A stretch of DNA of 42,725 bases, taken from assembly GCA_016178015.1 (NCBI GenBank), contig JACOUB010000010.1:1-42725 (forward strand). Direction: 5' to 3'. Shown one piece after another: positions 19,595 through 27,915 of this stretch. Numbering within the stretch: position 1 is the first letter of the stretch; the number at the start of each line of letters is the position of its first letter. Made by a program: the position numbers and the translations under genes. The stretch comes from Methylocystis sp. (lineage in GTDB: Bacteria > Pseudomonadota > Alphaproteobacteria > Rhizobiales > Beijerinckiaceae). The notes below the pieces were generated by a model. That model had not been told where the DNA came from and searched no databases. It was given only the letters and a program-made list of their open reading frames with translations.

Positions 19595-20401
19595 GTGCGT
19601 CCAGTATCGAGTGAAGAGTTCAGGCTCGGATCGATAAGCATAAAAAGACTGAATCACGAGGCTGCAGTGACCATGGTTTACAAGACGATGCAGTATCGCT
19701 CGTCAGTTTCGACTTTGCTGGCGTTTTGCAACGCTCACACCGCGACGCTGGCGTTCAAGCGACCAGATCTTCACGCAGCCCTGAGCGACATGATCGTATT
19801 GAACGACGGCGTTGGCATGGAGATCGCCGCCCGTTTGACATCCGGCCATGGTTTTCCGGCCAATCTCTGTGGAACGGACTTCGTTCCCTTACTTCTGGGC
19901 AGCAGCGACAGGCCGTTGCGCCTCTTCATCCTCGGCGCCAAGCCAGGCGTGATCGAACAGGCCGCGACCGTGTTGGCGCGTCGTTTTCCGCAACATCACA
20001 TCGTCGGTTTCCACGACGGCTATTTCCCGGACACGGTTGAAAACAAAGTTGTCGCCAAGATCAGGGACTCGCGTCCCGACATCCTGCTCGTTGGCATGGG
20101 CAATCCTCGTCAGGAACTGTTCATGCACCGACATGCCGAGGAGTTTGGCTGCCAATTGGCGATCGGCGTTGGCGCTCTGTTCGATTTCATCACTGGATCA
20201 GTATGCCGTGCGCCGCTCTGGATGCGTCGGATGCGAATGGAATGGTTGTATCGTCTGACACAAGAGCCGCGTCGGTTGGCTTATCGCTATACGTTCGAAA
20301 TGATCGAATTTGTTTGGGAGATTTTGCAACACAAGCGCGCGCAGGCGTCGGCGGCGCGCCTCGCGCGACACAAAAAGACGCCTCTTCGCCCATTCCCATG
20401 A
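19595..20401 (+). CDS. WecG/TagA/CpsF family glycosyltransferase
   Basis: About 268 residues of the GT26 family, which transfers a sugar (ManNAc or a hexuronic acid) to a lipid-linked acceptor in exopolysaccharide or teichoic acid-like synthesis. Seen: the NDGVGM segment with the likely catalytic Asp, FILGAKPGVIEQAA, GYFPDTVENKVVAKI, the GMGNPRQE motif, GVGALFDFITG, RAPLWMRRMRMEWLYRLTQEP. I propose a GTG start at 19595 with GGGAGGG upstream. An ATG start at 19673 would delete the conserved N-terminal strand (LGSISIKRLNHEAAV), and earlier starts run into non-conserved sequence. A GT4 gene follows 33 bases later, suggesting a small polysaccharide locus. Confidence 0.85.
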   Translation: MRPVSSEEFRLGSISIKRLNHEAAVTMVYKTMQYRSSVSTLLAFCNAHTATLAFKRPDLHAALSDMIVLNDGVGMEIAARLTSGHGFPANLCGTDFVPLLLGSSDRPLRLFILGAKPGVIEQAATVLARRFPQHHIVGFHDGYFPDTVENKVVAKIRDSRPDILLVGMGNPRQELFMHRHAEEFGCQLAIGVGALFDFITGSVCRAPLWMRRMRMEWLYRLTQEPRRLAYRYTFEMIEFVWEILQHKRAQASAARLARHKKTPLRPFP

Positions 20402-20434
20402 AACCATAGGCTGCTCTCACGAGGCGTGGCAGAG

Positions 20435-21595
20435 ATGCAAATAGTTCATGTGGTGCGGCAATACTGGCCTTCCATCGGAGGGCTTGAGGAATTCGTGGCC
20501 CGCCTTTGCGCGGAGCAACGCGCCAATGGACTAAACCCAAGCGTCGTCACGCTGAATAGGCCCTTCAAAGGCCCAAGGCGGAAGCTTCCTGCGACCGACC
20601 TTCATGAAGGAACCGAAGTCGTCAGAATTCCATATTGGGGTTCGACACGCTATCCCCTAGCGCCGGCAATTCTTGGCAAGCTCGATCGAGCCGATCTCAT
20701 CCACGTTCATGCGGTTGACTTCTTTTTTGATTTTCTTGCGGCGACGCAGGTCATGCACCGTCGCCCGCTGGTGGCGACGACGCATGGCGGCTTTTTCCAC
20801 ACCGATGCGCACGCCCGCCTCAAACGCGTTTGGTTTAACACAGTGACGCGGCGCACGGCCTCTGCTTACCGGGCCGTCGTCGCCTGTAGCCGCGCAGACT
20901 TCGAGAGTTTCTCGAAGATTGCGCCGAGCAATTTGGTCCTCATCGAAAATGGCGTCGACATCGCCAAGTTCGCCGGCGCCGCGCGCGAGACGCCGGCCAA
21001 GAAGCTGGTGACGATCGGCAGATTCTCAGCCAATAAGCGGCTTGATCGTCTGCTCGACGCGATGCGCGCCCTGGTTGCTCTGGACAACGAGTGGCGGCTT
21101 CACATTGTTGGCGCTCAATCGGATTGGACGCTTCAAGATGTGACCGCCGCCATCAATGCGCGCAGCTTGGCGCGTGAAGTCACCGCGCATGTCGGCTTGA
21201 CCAATGACCAGATGCGCGACGTGATCGGCGATGCGAGCTTGTTCGTCAGCGCCTCCGAATATGAGGGGTTCGGAATGGCGTTGGTGGAGGCGTTGAGCGC
21301 CGGGCTGACGCCAATCGTTCACGCCAATGCCACATTTCGCGGCTTCGAGGCGACGCATGGCTTCATCCGTCTGGCTGATTTCGCCAACGCGCGCGCCAGC
21401 GCCGCAGCCATTCAGCAAGCTTTCGCTGAACTTTTGGAAAAGCCGACCGAGACGCGCCAACGCGCCATCGCCTTGGGGAAGAATTTTTCCTGGCCGGATG
21501 TCGCCGCGCGTTACACCGACGTCTACCGGAAAATTCTATCCGGTTCCGCAAACGCGCCGCCTGCGATACGATCCGAACGCCCCCACGTAAGTTGA
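20435..21595 (+). CDS. Glycosyltransferase family 4
   Basis: About 386 residues with the GT-B fold. The N-terminal domain opens MQIVHVVRQYWPSIGGLEEFVARL (acceptor side); the C-terminal domain has KLVTIGRFSANKRLDRLL and the nucleotide-sugar motif SASEYEGFGMALVEALSAG, an E-x7-E retaining signature. The sugar and acceptor cannot be told from sequence. I prefer the ATG at 20435 because GAGG lies ten bases upstream; the GTG at 20426 has no room for a binding site. With the WecG-type enzyme upstream it probably makes a surface or exported glycan. Confidence 0.88.
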   Translation: MQIVHVVRQYWPSIGGLEEFVARLCAEQRANGLNPSVVTLNRPFKGPRRKLPATDLHEGTEVVRIPYWGSTRYPLAPAILGKLDRADLIHVHAVDFFFDFLAATQVMHRRPLVATTHGGFFHTDAHARLKRVWFNTVTRRTASAYRAVVACSRADFESFSKIAPSNLVLIENGVDIAKFAGAARETPAKKLVTIGRFSANKRLDRLLDAMRALVALDNEWRLHIVGAQSDWTLQDVTAAINARSLAREVTAHVGLTNDQMRDVIGDASLFVSASEYEGFGMALVEALSAGLTPIVHANATFRGFEATHGFIRLADFANARASAAAIQQAFAELLEKPTETRQRAIALGKNFSWPDVAARYTDVYRKILSGSANAPPAIRSERPHVS

Positions 21596-21611
21596 GCTAT
21601 GGCGATAAAAA

Positions 21612-21696
21612 TGGTGCCCAAGAGAGGACTCGAACCTCCACGGCTTTCACCACTGGTACCTGAAACCAGCGCGTCTACCAATTCCGCCACCTGGGC
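21612..21696 (-). tRNA. tRNA-Leu (anticodon CAG)
   Basis: Minus strand, 85 bases including the encoded CCA. The acceptor stem GCCCAGG pairs with CTTGGGC (one G-U). The anticodon arm CTGGT-TTCAGGT-ACCAG places CAG at positions 34-36. There is a long variable arm, as for a class II tRNA, and the T arm has GGTTCGAGTCC. It begins 16 bases beyond the end of the GT4 gene, on the opposite strand. Confidence 0.96.
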
Positions 21697-21885
21697 CCGG
21701 CGCGTCTCTTACGAGCCGGGCGAGCGTCTTGTCAATGTGATGTCCGGGCTCACGCTCACCGCCCGGTTACCTTTGGCGAAAACGATTTTAGTTTGGTCAA
21801 ATCATTCCATTTTGGCGGAAAGCGCGCTACAGCACGAGCTGGAGCCGGCGCAAGCTCGAACATTCGACCAGACAGCGTGGGGCTT

Positions 21886-22893
21886 ATGATGGGTGGCGAT
21901 CGAGCGGGGGCGGATCAGCTGGCGACGGTGTTCGGCGGCTCCGGGTTCGTTGGGCGGTATGTCGTGCGCGCCTTGGCCAGAGATGGATGGCGGGTGCGGA
22001 TCGCCTGCCGGCGGCCCGATCTCGCCGCGCATTTGCAGCCGCTTGGCGACGCCGGCCAGATTCACGCCGTGCAGGCCAATCTGCGTTATTCCGAGTCGAT
22101 CGCCGCTGCTTTGCGCGGCGCCGACGCGGCGGTCAATCTCGTCGGCATTTTGGCCGAGGGCGGACGTCAGTCATTCGCAGGGGTGCACGTGCAGGGCGCG
22201 CGAGCGGTGGCCGAAGCGGTGCGGGCGGCCGGCATCTCCCGTTTCGTGCATGTGTCGGCGATCGGCGCCGACGCGAATTCCGCCTCTGCTTACGCGCGCA
22301 GCAAGGCTGCGGGCGAGGCGGCGGTGCGGGACCTCGTTTCCTGCGCCGTGATCTTACGGCCTTCCGTCATTTTTGGTCCGGAGGATGATTTCTTCAACCG
22401 CTTTGCGGCGATGGCCCGGCTGCTGCCGTTGCTGCCGCTGGTCGGCGCCAAGACGCGTTTCCAGCCGGTGTTCGTCGGCGACGTCGCGCAGGCGACGGCT
22501 CTCGCCTTAGCGGGCAAGGCCGCCGCCGGCGCGACCTATGAGCTCGGCGGCCCGCAGGTGAAGAGCTTGCGCGAATTGGTCGAGTATGTTCTGGCCGTCA
22601 CTCAGCGCCATCGCCGCCTCGTGGCGATCCCCTTCGGCAGCGCCAAGCTGGTGGCGGGAGCGACGCAGCTCCTCCGCAAGCTGTCGCTCGGACTGTTCCC
22701 CAAATCATTGTCGCTGACCGGCGATCAAGTCGAGCTGCTGCGCTGCGACAATGTCGTTTCGGAACAGGCCAAATCCGCCGGCCTGACGCTGGAAGGTTTG
22801 GGGATCGCGCCGCAGGCGATTGGGGCGATCGCGCCAGCCTACCTTTATCGCTTCCGCAAGAGCGGGCAGTATCAGGCGCAGCGGATCGCCTGA
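21886..22893 (+). CDS. NAD(P)-binding protein of the complex I NDUFA9 family
   Basis: About 335 residues, an atypical short-chain dehydrogenase. The Rossmann motif is TVFGGSGFVGRYVVRALA; then NLVGILAEGGRQSF, FVHVSAIGADANSASAYARSKAAGE (tyrosine and lysine spaced as in SDRs) and ILRPSVIFGPEDDFFNRF, which is the NDUFA9-family signature. In mitochondria NDUFA9 is an accessory complex I subunit; the bacterial homologues are often only annotated as epimerases, so the role here is inferred. Two ATGs (21886 and 21889) begin the protein; a GTGGGG lies just upstream. It is convergent with an NDUFAF5-like methyltransferase. Confidence 0.85.
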   Translation: MMGGDRAGADQLATVFGGSGFVGRYVVRALARDGWRVRIACRRPDLAAHLQPLGDAGQIHAVQANLRYSESIAAALRGADAAVNLVGILAEGGRQSFAGVHVQGARAVAEAVRAAGISRFVHVSAIGADANSASAYARSKAAGEAAVRDLVSCAVILRPSVIFGPEDDFFNRFAAMARLLPLLPLVGAKTRFQPVFVGDVAQATALALAGKAAAGATYELGGPQVKSLRELVEYVLAVTQRHRRLVAIPFGSAKLVAGATQLLRKLSLGLFPKSLSLTGDQVELLRCDNVVSEQAKSAGLTLEGLGIAPQAIGAIAPAYLYRFRKSGQYQAQRIA

Positions 22894-22936
22894 TCGGCAG
22901 CCTCATACGGTTTCCGCTTGATCGGTTCGGGGTTTA

Positions 22937-22959
22937 CCTCTCCCCGCTTGCGGGAAAGG
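22937..22959. terminator. Hairpin between convergent genes (family A single unit)
   Basis: CCTCTCCCCG, loop CTTG, CGGGAAAGG: a slightly degraded copy of the family A hairpin. It lies between the convergent NDUFA9-like and methyltransferase genes, the same placement as the copy at 12217-12257, and could terminate both transcripts. Confidence 0.55.
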
Positions 22960-22993
22960 TCGAGCGGGCGCCGCGCCTTGACGAACCAGGTCG

Positions 22994-23821
22994 TCACGGC
23001 TTCTGCTGGCTTTCGTGCGGCGCCCAGCCGGTCAGCCAGACGAGCTCAAAACTGGCGCGCACGCGGCCGTCGGCGTCTGAGAATAGCTCGCCGTATAGTT
23101 CTGCCGCGCGCGTCAAGACCGAACGCCGCAAGGGGCGGCGCGAGCGCTGGGTCAACGCATTAGCCGCGCCCATCGCGCGCAGCTCGGCGCACAGACCGAA
23201 CATCGAAGCATAGCGCAGCCTGAAACTGTCGACGTCGGCGACCGGCAGGGCGAAGCCGGCGCGTTGCAGCAGCGCGCCGGCTTCGCGCACGTCGACGAAC
23301 GGCGAAACGCGCGGCGCGGCGCCGCCGAGGATTTCCTGTTCGGCTCGCGCCAACGCCGTTCGCAGCTCGACGAGGCTCGCGCCCCCTGGAAGACAGGCGA
23401 GGAACAATCCATCCGGCGCGAGGATGCGCCTGACTTGCGACAGCGCTCCAGGCAGATCGTTGACCCACTGTAGCGAGAGGCCCGACGCCACCAGATCGAA
23501 GGAGGCGGGCGCAAAGGGGAGCAATTCTTCGTCCGCGACGACGCGGGGAGCGTCCTCACGCAACAGCGAGCTGGCCAAAGGCGCGGCGCGGATGGGCGCG
23601 GCGCCTCCGCCGGCGCGCAGGACTTCAAAAAAATGCGATGACGGCGAACCAAGGTCGAGCGCACGCGGAAAGTTCCGCTTGATGGCCGCCAGACGATCGG
23701 CGAGGTCTGCCGCCGCGCGCTCCATCAGAAAGTGCGGCGCATTGCGGGCAAGGGCGCGACGCAGGCGCTCGCGCAACAGTTGGCGATCGAAAACCAGCGG
23801 CGGGGCTGATGCAGCGCTCAT
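22994..23821 (-). CDS. SAM-dependent methyltransferase-like protein (NDUFAF5/BioC type)
   Basis: 275 residues, class I methyltransferase fold. Seen: N-terminal FDRQLLRERLRRALARNAPHF, an SAM-loop region RALDLGSPSSHF, FDLVASGLSLQWVNDLPGALSQ, and a C-terminal LTGWAPHESQQKP, which together match the alphaproteobacterial NDUFAF5-like group. The usual DxGxGxG loop is degenerate (DLGSPSS). In eukaryotes NDUFAF5 hydroxylates an arginine of NDUFS7 during complex I assembly, so methyl transfer should not be assumed. It is convergent with the NDUFA9-like gene. Confidence 0.8.
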   Translation of the reverse strand: MSAASAPPLVFDRQLLRERLRRALARNAPHFLMERAAADLADRLAAIKRNFPRALDLGSPSSHFFEVLRAGGGAAPIRAAPLASSLLREDAPRVVADEELLPFAPASFDLVASGLSLQWVNDLPGALSQVRRILAPDGLFLACLPGGASLVELRTALARAEQEILGGAAPRVSPFVDVREAGALLQRAGFALPVADVDSFRLRYASMFGLCAELRAMGAANALTQRSRRPLRRSVLTRAAELYGELFSDADGRVRASFELVWLTGWAPHESQQKP

Positions 23822-24083
23822 ACGCCGTCATGGCTCGAACGACGGCTCCGACGCAAGACTGACCGCGTCTTTTCCGGCCGGCGCCACATATGATGAAAAT
23901 GTGGGGAGGGCACAGTGGCGCGGCGGTCGAGTCGTTGTTGCAGGAATGTCACAGCTCGGAAAATCTTAATGTTACCCCCTAACCGAAAGCACCCGAATGG
24001 TTCGACAAGGGTAGCGCAGAAGCTAGAGTGTGGCGTCTTGTTCTTGGCCCGACGCTGGCCCAGTCAACGAGGTTGGAAACGTC

Positions 24084-24653
24084 ATGCGTAGCTCATTCTT
24101 CCGTGACCATGCTTTGCGGTTCGGCGCGCGGCGCGCGCGCTTTGTGCAAAATCTCGCAGCTGGCGTCGCTCTCGCCGCCGGCGTGACGGTTATGCCGGCG
24201 GCCGGTTCGGCGCGCGACATGGTGGCGTTCTCGCCGACGGTGCAGCCCGGCACGATCGTCATCAGCGCCAGCCAGCGCAAGCTGTTCCTCGTGGTCAGAC
24301 AGGGAGTCGCCATTCGCTACCGCGTCGCCGTGCCGAAAAGCGGCAAGGAATGGTCGGGTTACGCCAGCGTCAACGCCAAATACGTCAATCCGGACTGGGT
24401 CCCGCCGCCGATCGTCAAGCACGACCATCCGGAACTGCCGAATTTCATCAAAGGCGGTTCGCCGCATAATCCGATGGGCATGCGCGCCTTGACGCTCGAT
24501 CGATACCAGGTGGCGATCCACGGCACCACCCATAAAATGCGCGCCTCGATCGGCACCGCGGCCTCTTACGGTTGCATCCGCATGCTAAACGAGGATGTGG
24601 TGGACCTGTTCGATCGCGTCAGCGTCGGCACCCCCGTCGTCATGACGCAGTGA
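24084..24653 (+). CDS. L,D-transpeptidase (YkuD/ErfK family)
   Basis: 189 residues, exported. A signal-like hydrophobic stretch spans about residues 22-43 (LAAGVALAAGVTVMPAAGSA). The YkuD domain has the catalytic pattern with H146 in VAIHGTTHK and C164 in ASYGCIRM. Family members cross-link peptidoglycan stems (3-3 links) or attach lipoproteins. The start at 24084 (MRSSFF) gives a proper signal peptide; the longer open frame upstream does not. It stands alone, followed by a 562-base gap. Confidence 0.92.
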   Translation: MRSSFFRDHALRFGARRARFVQNLAAGVALAAGVTVMPAAGSARDMVAFSPTVQPGTIVISASQRKLFLVVRQGVAIRYRVAVPKSGKEWSGYASVNAKYVNPDWVPPPIVKHDHPELPNFIKGGSPHNPMGMRALTLDRYQVAIHGTTHKMRASIGTAASYGCIRMLNEDVVDLFDRVSVGTPVVMTQ

Positions 24654-25215
24654 GCGTCGCTCGCATGGTTCGCAGCGGCGCCGCCGCGGCGGCCGAATCA
24701 TGATCAAAAAACCTGGTCTTGCGAATCGGGCGAAGCCGGCGCTTCGACGGGTGAGGTTGTTTGTTTTGCGGTTTCTTGGCGGCCGGTCATCGAAACGGCG
24801 TTAGCCATTTCCTTGACAAGCGCGGTTTTCCCACGATTTTTTTTGCGCCCAACCACGCTCGCGCCTGTGAAAGGCGGCCTCGCGCCAGTAGACCGCGGCG
24901 TACGAATCTAACAGTGTGCGCGTGACGATAAGGCTGTTCGCCCAGTGTTCGACTGCCGGGAAAGCCGGTAGAAGTGGGTGGGGAAACGATTCGTTTCCAA
25001 CGAGCTTTGCAAAGGAGACGCCTCCGGAGCGCATTTCCGTAAAGAGTGGAATCCGGTTTTACGTTCGCATGCGCGACGCTTTTGCGACCGAACGCGCTTT
25101 TTTCGGGCTGGTCGATCGGCGTTCACTCGACCTCAAAGCGCGCGCAGACGCGTCCTGCGTCGCTGTCTTGTATTCGTCGCCGTGTCGGGCCGACACTTCA
25201 CAACAGGTTTCGCTC
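24654..25215. other. 562-base region without a recognised gene
   Basis: No convincing coding sequence. The in-frame extension upstream of the YbjN gene (from 24916) has no family resemblance. Contents are a TTGACA at 24812-24817, a T8 tract near 24840, and GC-rich short palindromes. I considered a 6S-like or other small RNA here but could not draw a convincing fold. Confidence 0.4.
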
Positions 25216-25719
25216 ATGCTGATCGCATCCGAAAAAAACATCGAACGCGCCGAGCATCCGGTCGATGTCGTCGAGCAACTGGCCGCCACCAACGACTGGT
25301 CATTCGACCGCGACGATGAAAACGAGATTTCCATCTCCGTCGCCGGCGGGTGGACCGATTACCATGTGGCTTTCACCTGGCTCGAAGATCTCGAGACGCT
25401 GCATGTGAGCTGCGGCTTTGAACTGCGCGTCCCCGAGCGGCGGCGCGCTGAGGTCATGGCGCTGATCGCCGCGATCAACGAACAGATGTGGGTCGGACAT
25501 TTCGATTTGTGGCCGGCGGACGGCGTGGCGATGCACCGCTATGGCCTGTTGCTGGCCGGGGGAGCGCAGCCCTCCGGCGCGCAATGCACGGCTCTGCTCG
25601 ACACCGCGCTGAAGGCCTGCGAACGCTATTATCAGGCGTTCCAGTTCGTTCTCTGGGCCGGCAAGAGCGCCCGCGAAGCACTGGATACGGCGACGTTCGA
25701 GACCAAAGGCGAGGCGTGA
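25216..25719 (+). CDS. YbjN domain-containing protein
   Basis: 167 residues, resembling the YbjN/type III chaperone-like family: EHPVDVVEQLAATNDWSFDRDDENEISISVAGGWTDYHVAF, then LHVSCGFELRVPERRRAEV and NEQMWVGHFDLWPADGVAMHRYGLLL. The molecular role is unknown; E. coli YbjN affects stress and motility when overexpressed. The start at 25216 fits the family length. The last codons overlap the GTG start of proC (GTGA), so the pair is co-translated, an arrangement common in alphaproteobacteria. Confidence 0.85.
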   Translation: MLIASEKNIERAEHPVDVVEQLAATNDWSFDRDDENEISISVAGGWTDYHVAFTWLEDLETLHVSCGFELRVPERRRAEVMALIAAINEQMWVGHFDLWPADGVAMHRYGLLLAGGAQPSGAQCTALLDTALKACERYYQAFQFVLWAGKSAREALDTATFETKGEA

Positions 25720-26555
25720 GCGGGCCCGCTGCAACGGGCGCCTTGCCGGCGACGCTGACCCTGGTCGGCGCCGGCAAGATGGGGTTCGCCTTGCTGCAAG
25801 GTTGGGCGGCGCGTGGGCTTGCCGGCGCGGGCGTCACCGTTCTCGAACCCCATCCCACAAAGGACGTAACCGCACTCTGCACGGATCGCGGCTTTCGTCT
25901 CAATCCGCCAGTGGGGCAGGGGCCAGCGCCGGAGTCTTTGGTTCTGGCGATCAAGCCGCAGATGCTGGAAAGCGTCGCGCCATCGCTTGTGCAGCGCATG
26001 GCGCCCGGCGCGCTCGTCGTGTCGATCCTGGCGGGCAAGGCTGTCGCCACGATCGCGGCGCGTCTGCCGGCGGCGACAGCGATCGTGCGCGCCATGCCCA
26101 ACACGCCGGCCGCGATTGGACGCGGCGTCACCGGGGCCTTCGCCAATGCGGCGGTGAGCGAGACGCAGCGCCGCCTTGCACATGCGCTGCTCGCCAGCGT
26201 CGGCGCGGTGGAATGGGTGGAGAGTGAGGAGCTCATCGACGCCGTGACGGCGGTGTCGGGCTGCGGTCCCGCTTATGTCTTCTATTTTGTCGAGGCGCTG
26301 GCGCAAGCCGGCGCAGCGGTCGGTCTTCCGGCGGACCTTGCGGCGCGCTTGGCGCGGGCGACGCTCATCGGTTCGGGCGAGTTGCTGCATCGCAGCGCCG
26401 GCGTCTCCCCCGAGACGTTGCGCCAGAATGTGACCTCGCCCGGCGGCGCGACAGCTGCAGCGCTCGAGGTTTTGATGGCGAGACAGGGGCTCATCGAGCT
26501 TCTCGCACGCGCCGCGGCGGCGGCCAAGCGGCGGGCCGGCGAACTTTCCGGTTGA
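25716..26555 (+). CDS. proC: Pyrroline-5-carboxylate reductase
   Basis: A 279-residue enzyme for the last step of proline synthesis, reducing P5C with NAD(P)H. Seen: LTLVGAGKMGFALLQGW (nucleotide loop), LVLAIKPQMLESV, RAMPNTPAAIGRGVTG, and the C-terminal signature region VSGCGPAYVFYFVEAL with VTSPGGATAAALEVL. The start is a GTG at 25716 whose last two bases begin the YbjN stop codon. Length is normal. Confidence 0.96.
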   Translation: MSGPAATGALPATLTLVGAGKMGFALLQGWAARGLAGAGVTVLEPHPTKDVTALCTDRGFRLNPPVGQGPAPESLVLAIKPQMLESVAPSLVQRMAPGALVVSILAGKAVATIAARLPAATAIVRAMPNTPAAIGRGVTGAFANAAVSETQRRLAHALLASVGAVEWVESEELIDAVTAVSGCGPAYVFYFVEALAQAGAAVGLPADLAARLARATLIGSGELLHRSAGVSPETLRQNVTSPGGATAAALEVLMARQGLIELLARAAAAAKRRAGELSG

Positions 26556-26670
26556 GGGGTTGGCCCAAGCAGTTGCGCGCCTACATGAGTGTGGGCGTCA
26601 CGCCGCCCTCGCGAAGACGACGAGCAACATCGGCAGCCGGCGCTTTTGGCAATAATATGGGAGGGGCGTC

Positions 26671-27480
26671 ATGACAGTTGGCGGCGACAAATCCGAGAGG
26701 TCCGGCGCGCGCACCGCCAGCGGCGGGGCGGGGGAGGGAGAGACGCGCGAGCGTATCGTCGAAGCTTTGATGAAACTCGCGGCGCGACGCCGTTTCGAGG
26801 ACATCACGATCACCGACATCGCCCATGAGGCGAATGTATCGCTGGCCGATTTCGAAGAATTTTTCCCGTCCAAGGGCGCCGTGCTGGACGGGTTTGCGCA
26901 CAAGATCGACCGGCTCGTGCTGGACGGCATGACCGGCGATTACGCCAGCGAACCGGCGCGCGAACGACTTTACGACGTGCTGCGCCGCCGCCTCGAGGCG
27001 CTGGCGCCCTATCGCGCCGCCCTGGAGGGCGTTACGCAATGGGTTTGGACCGATCCCTTCGCCGCCGCCGCGCTCAATCGCACGGTGGTCAACTCCATGC
27101 GCTTCATGCTCGAGGCCGCCGACATCGAAAGTGAAGGCGCCGTGGGGGCGTTGCGGCTGCAAGCGTTGGCGATCGTCTGGTGGCGGGTGCTCGGCGTCTG
27201 GTTCGAGGACCGCGACGAAGACCTGTGTCGCACCAAGACGGCGCTCGACCGCGAACTGTCGCGCATCGAGAGCTATTTGGAGCGCATCGAGGACGTTGCG
27301 CGCCTCGCCTCGCCTTTCACCTCGCTGGGCCGGGCCATCTTCGGCGGCTTTGACGGGCGGCGCAAACACACGCGCCGCCACGCCAGGGATCGCGACGAGG
27401 AGTCCGAGGACTACGGCTACGACGCGCGCCATCGCCGTCGTCGTCACGACGACGATCATCGCGGCCACGCGCGGGCGTGA
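26671..27480 (+). CDS. TetR family transcriptional regulator
   Basis: 269 residues. The N-terminal helix-turn-helix is EALMKLAARRRFEDITITDIAHEANVSLADFEEFFPSKGAVLDGF, a standard TetR domain at about residues 26-72. The ligand-binding part is COQ9-like in its Trp-rich helices (VWTDPFAAAALN, IVWWRVLGVWFEDRDEDL). The last 40 residues are a charged, low-complexity Arg/His/Asp tail (KHTRRHARDRDEESEDYGYD, then RHRRRRHDDDHRGHA), unusual for TetR. No divergent target gene is visible, so its regulon is unknown. Confidence 0.88.
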   Translation: MTVGGDKSERSGARTASGGAGEGETRERIVEALMKLAARRRFEDITITDIAHEANVSLADFEEFFPSKGAVLDGFAHKIDRLVLDGMTGDYASEPARERLYDVLRRRLEALAPYRAALEGVTQWVWTDPFAAAALNRTVVNSMRFMLEAADIESEGAVGALRLQALAIVWWRVLGVWFEDRDEDLCRTKTALDRELSRIESYLERIEDVARLASPFTSLGRAIFGGFDGRRKHTRRHARDRDEESEDYGYDARHRRRRHDDDHRGHARA

Positions 27481-27602
27481 GCGGCGGGCGGTCTGAAACA
27501 GCCATTTTGCGGCGATGCGCTGCTGTTGTGCGAGCCGTCGCTACACGCCGGCCACGAACATGACTCGGGCCGCGCACGGCGTTGACGGGACGGGAGCAAG
27601 GA

Positions 27603-27638
27603 TTGAAACTCTCGGCCGTGTATGCTATTGTCATACAC
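27603..27638 (+). promoter_or_regulatory. Promoter and operator of the toxin-antitoxin pair
   Basis: A -35 TTGAAA (27603-27608) and -10 TATTGT (27626-27631) are separated by exactly 17 bases. Overlapping the -10 is a perfect inverted repeat, GTGTATG (27618-27624) and CATACAC (27632-27638) with a seven-base spacer, a natural operator for the antitoxin. The predicted transcription start (about 27638) falls at the ATG (27639), so the mRNA would be leaderless or nearly so. Confidence 0.7.
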
Positions 27639-27914
27639 ATGCCCAACCTATCGAACACCACGGTTTTGAGCGTCCGGGTCAGTCCCGATGAGCGGGCTAT
27701 CCTTGAAGCGGCGGCGGAGCAAGCGCGCACGAGTCTCAGCGACTTCATGCGCCGCAAGGCCATCGAAGCGGCCGAGATCGACGTGCTCAATCGGACGCTC
27801 GTGACCATTCCGGCCAAGGACTGGGAAGCGTTCGAAGCCTGGATCGATCGCCCCGCCGTGGCGATCCCGGCGCTCACTAAACTCGCGCGCCGAACCCCGT
27901 CCTGGGAGCGATGA
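27639..27914 (+). CDS. DUF1778 (TacA-type) antitoxin
   Basis: A 91-residue ribbon-helix-helix antitoxin: the N-terminal TTVLSVRVSPDERAILEAAAEQARTSL binds DNA, FMRRKAIEAAEIDVLNR continues the family core, and the C-terminal helix (AKDWEAFEAWIDRPA) should wrap the toxin. The ATG at 27639 is flush against the operator palindrome and has no Shine-Dalgarno sequence, consistent with a leaderless message. The toxin gene starts one base after the stop codon. Confidence 0.93.
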   Translation: MPNLSNTTVLSVRVSPDERAILEAAAEQARTSLSDFMRRKAIEAAEIDVLNRTLVTIPAKDWEAFEAWIDRPAVAIPALTKLARRTPSWER

Positions 27915-27915
27915 C

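Noticed and set aside
24654-25215. A 6S RNA or other known small RNA in the gap before the YbjN gene
   Set aside because: No long central-bubble rod or other recognisable fold could be drawn; only a TTGACA and a T tract support transcription.
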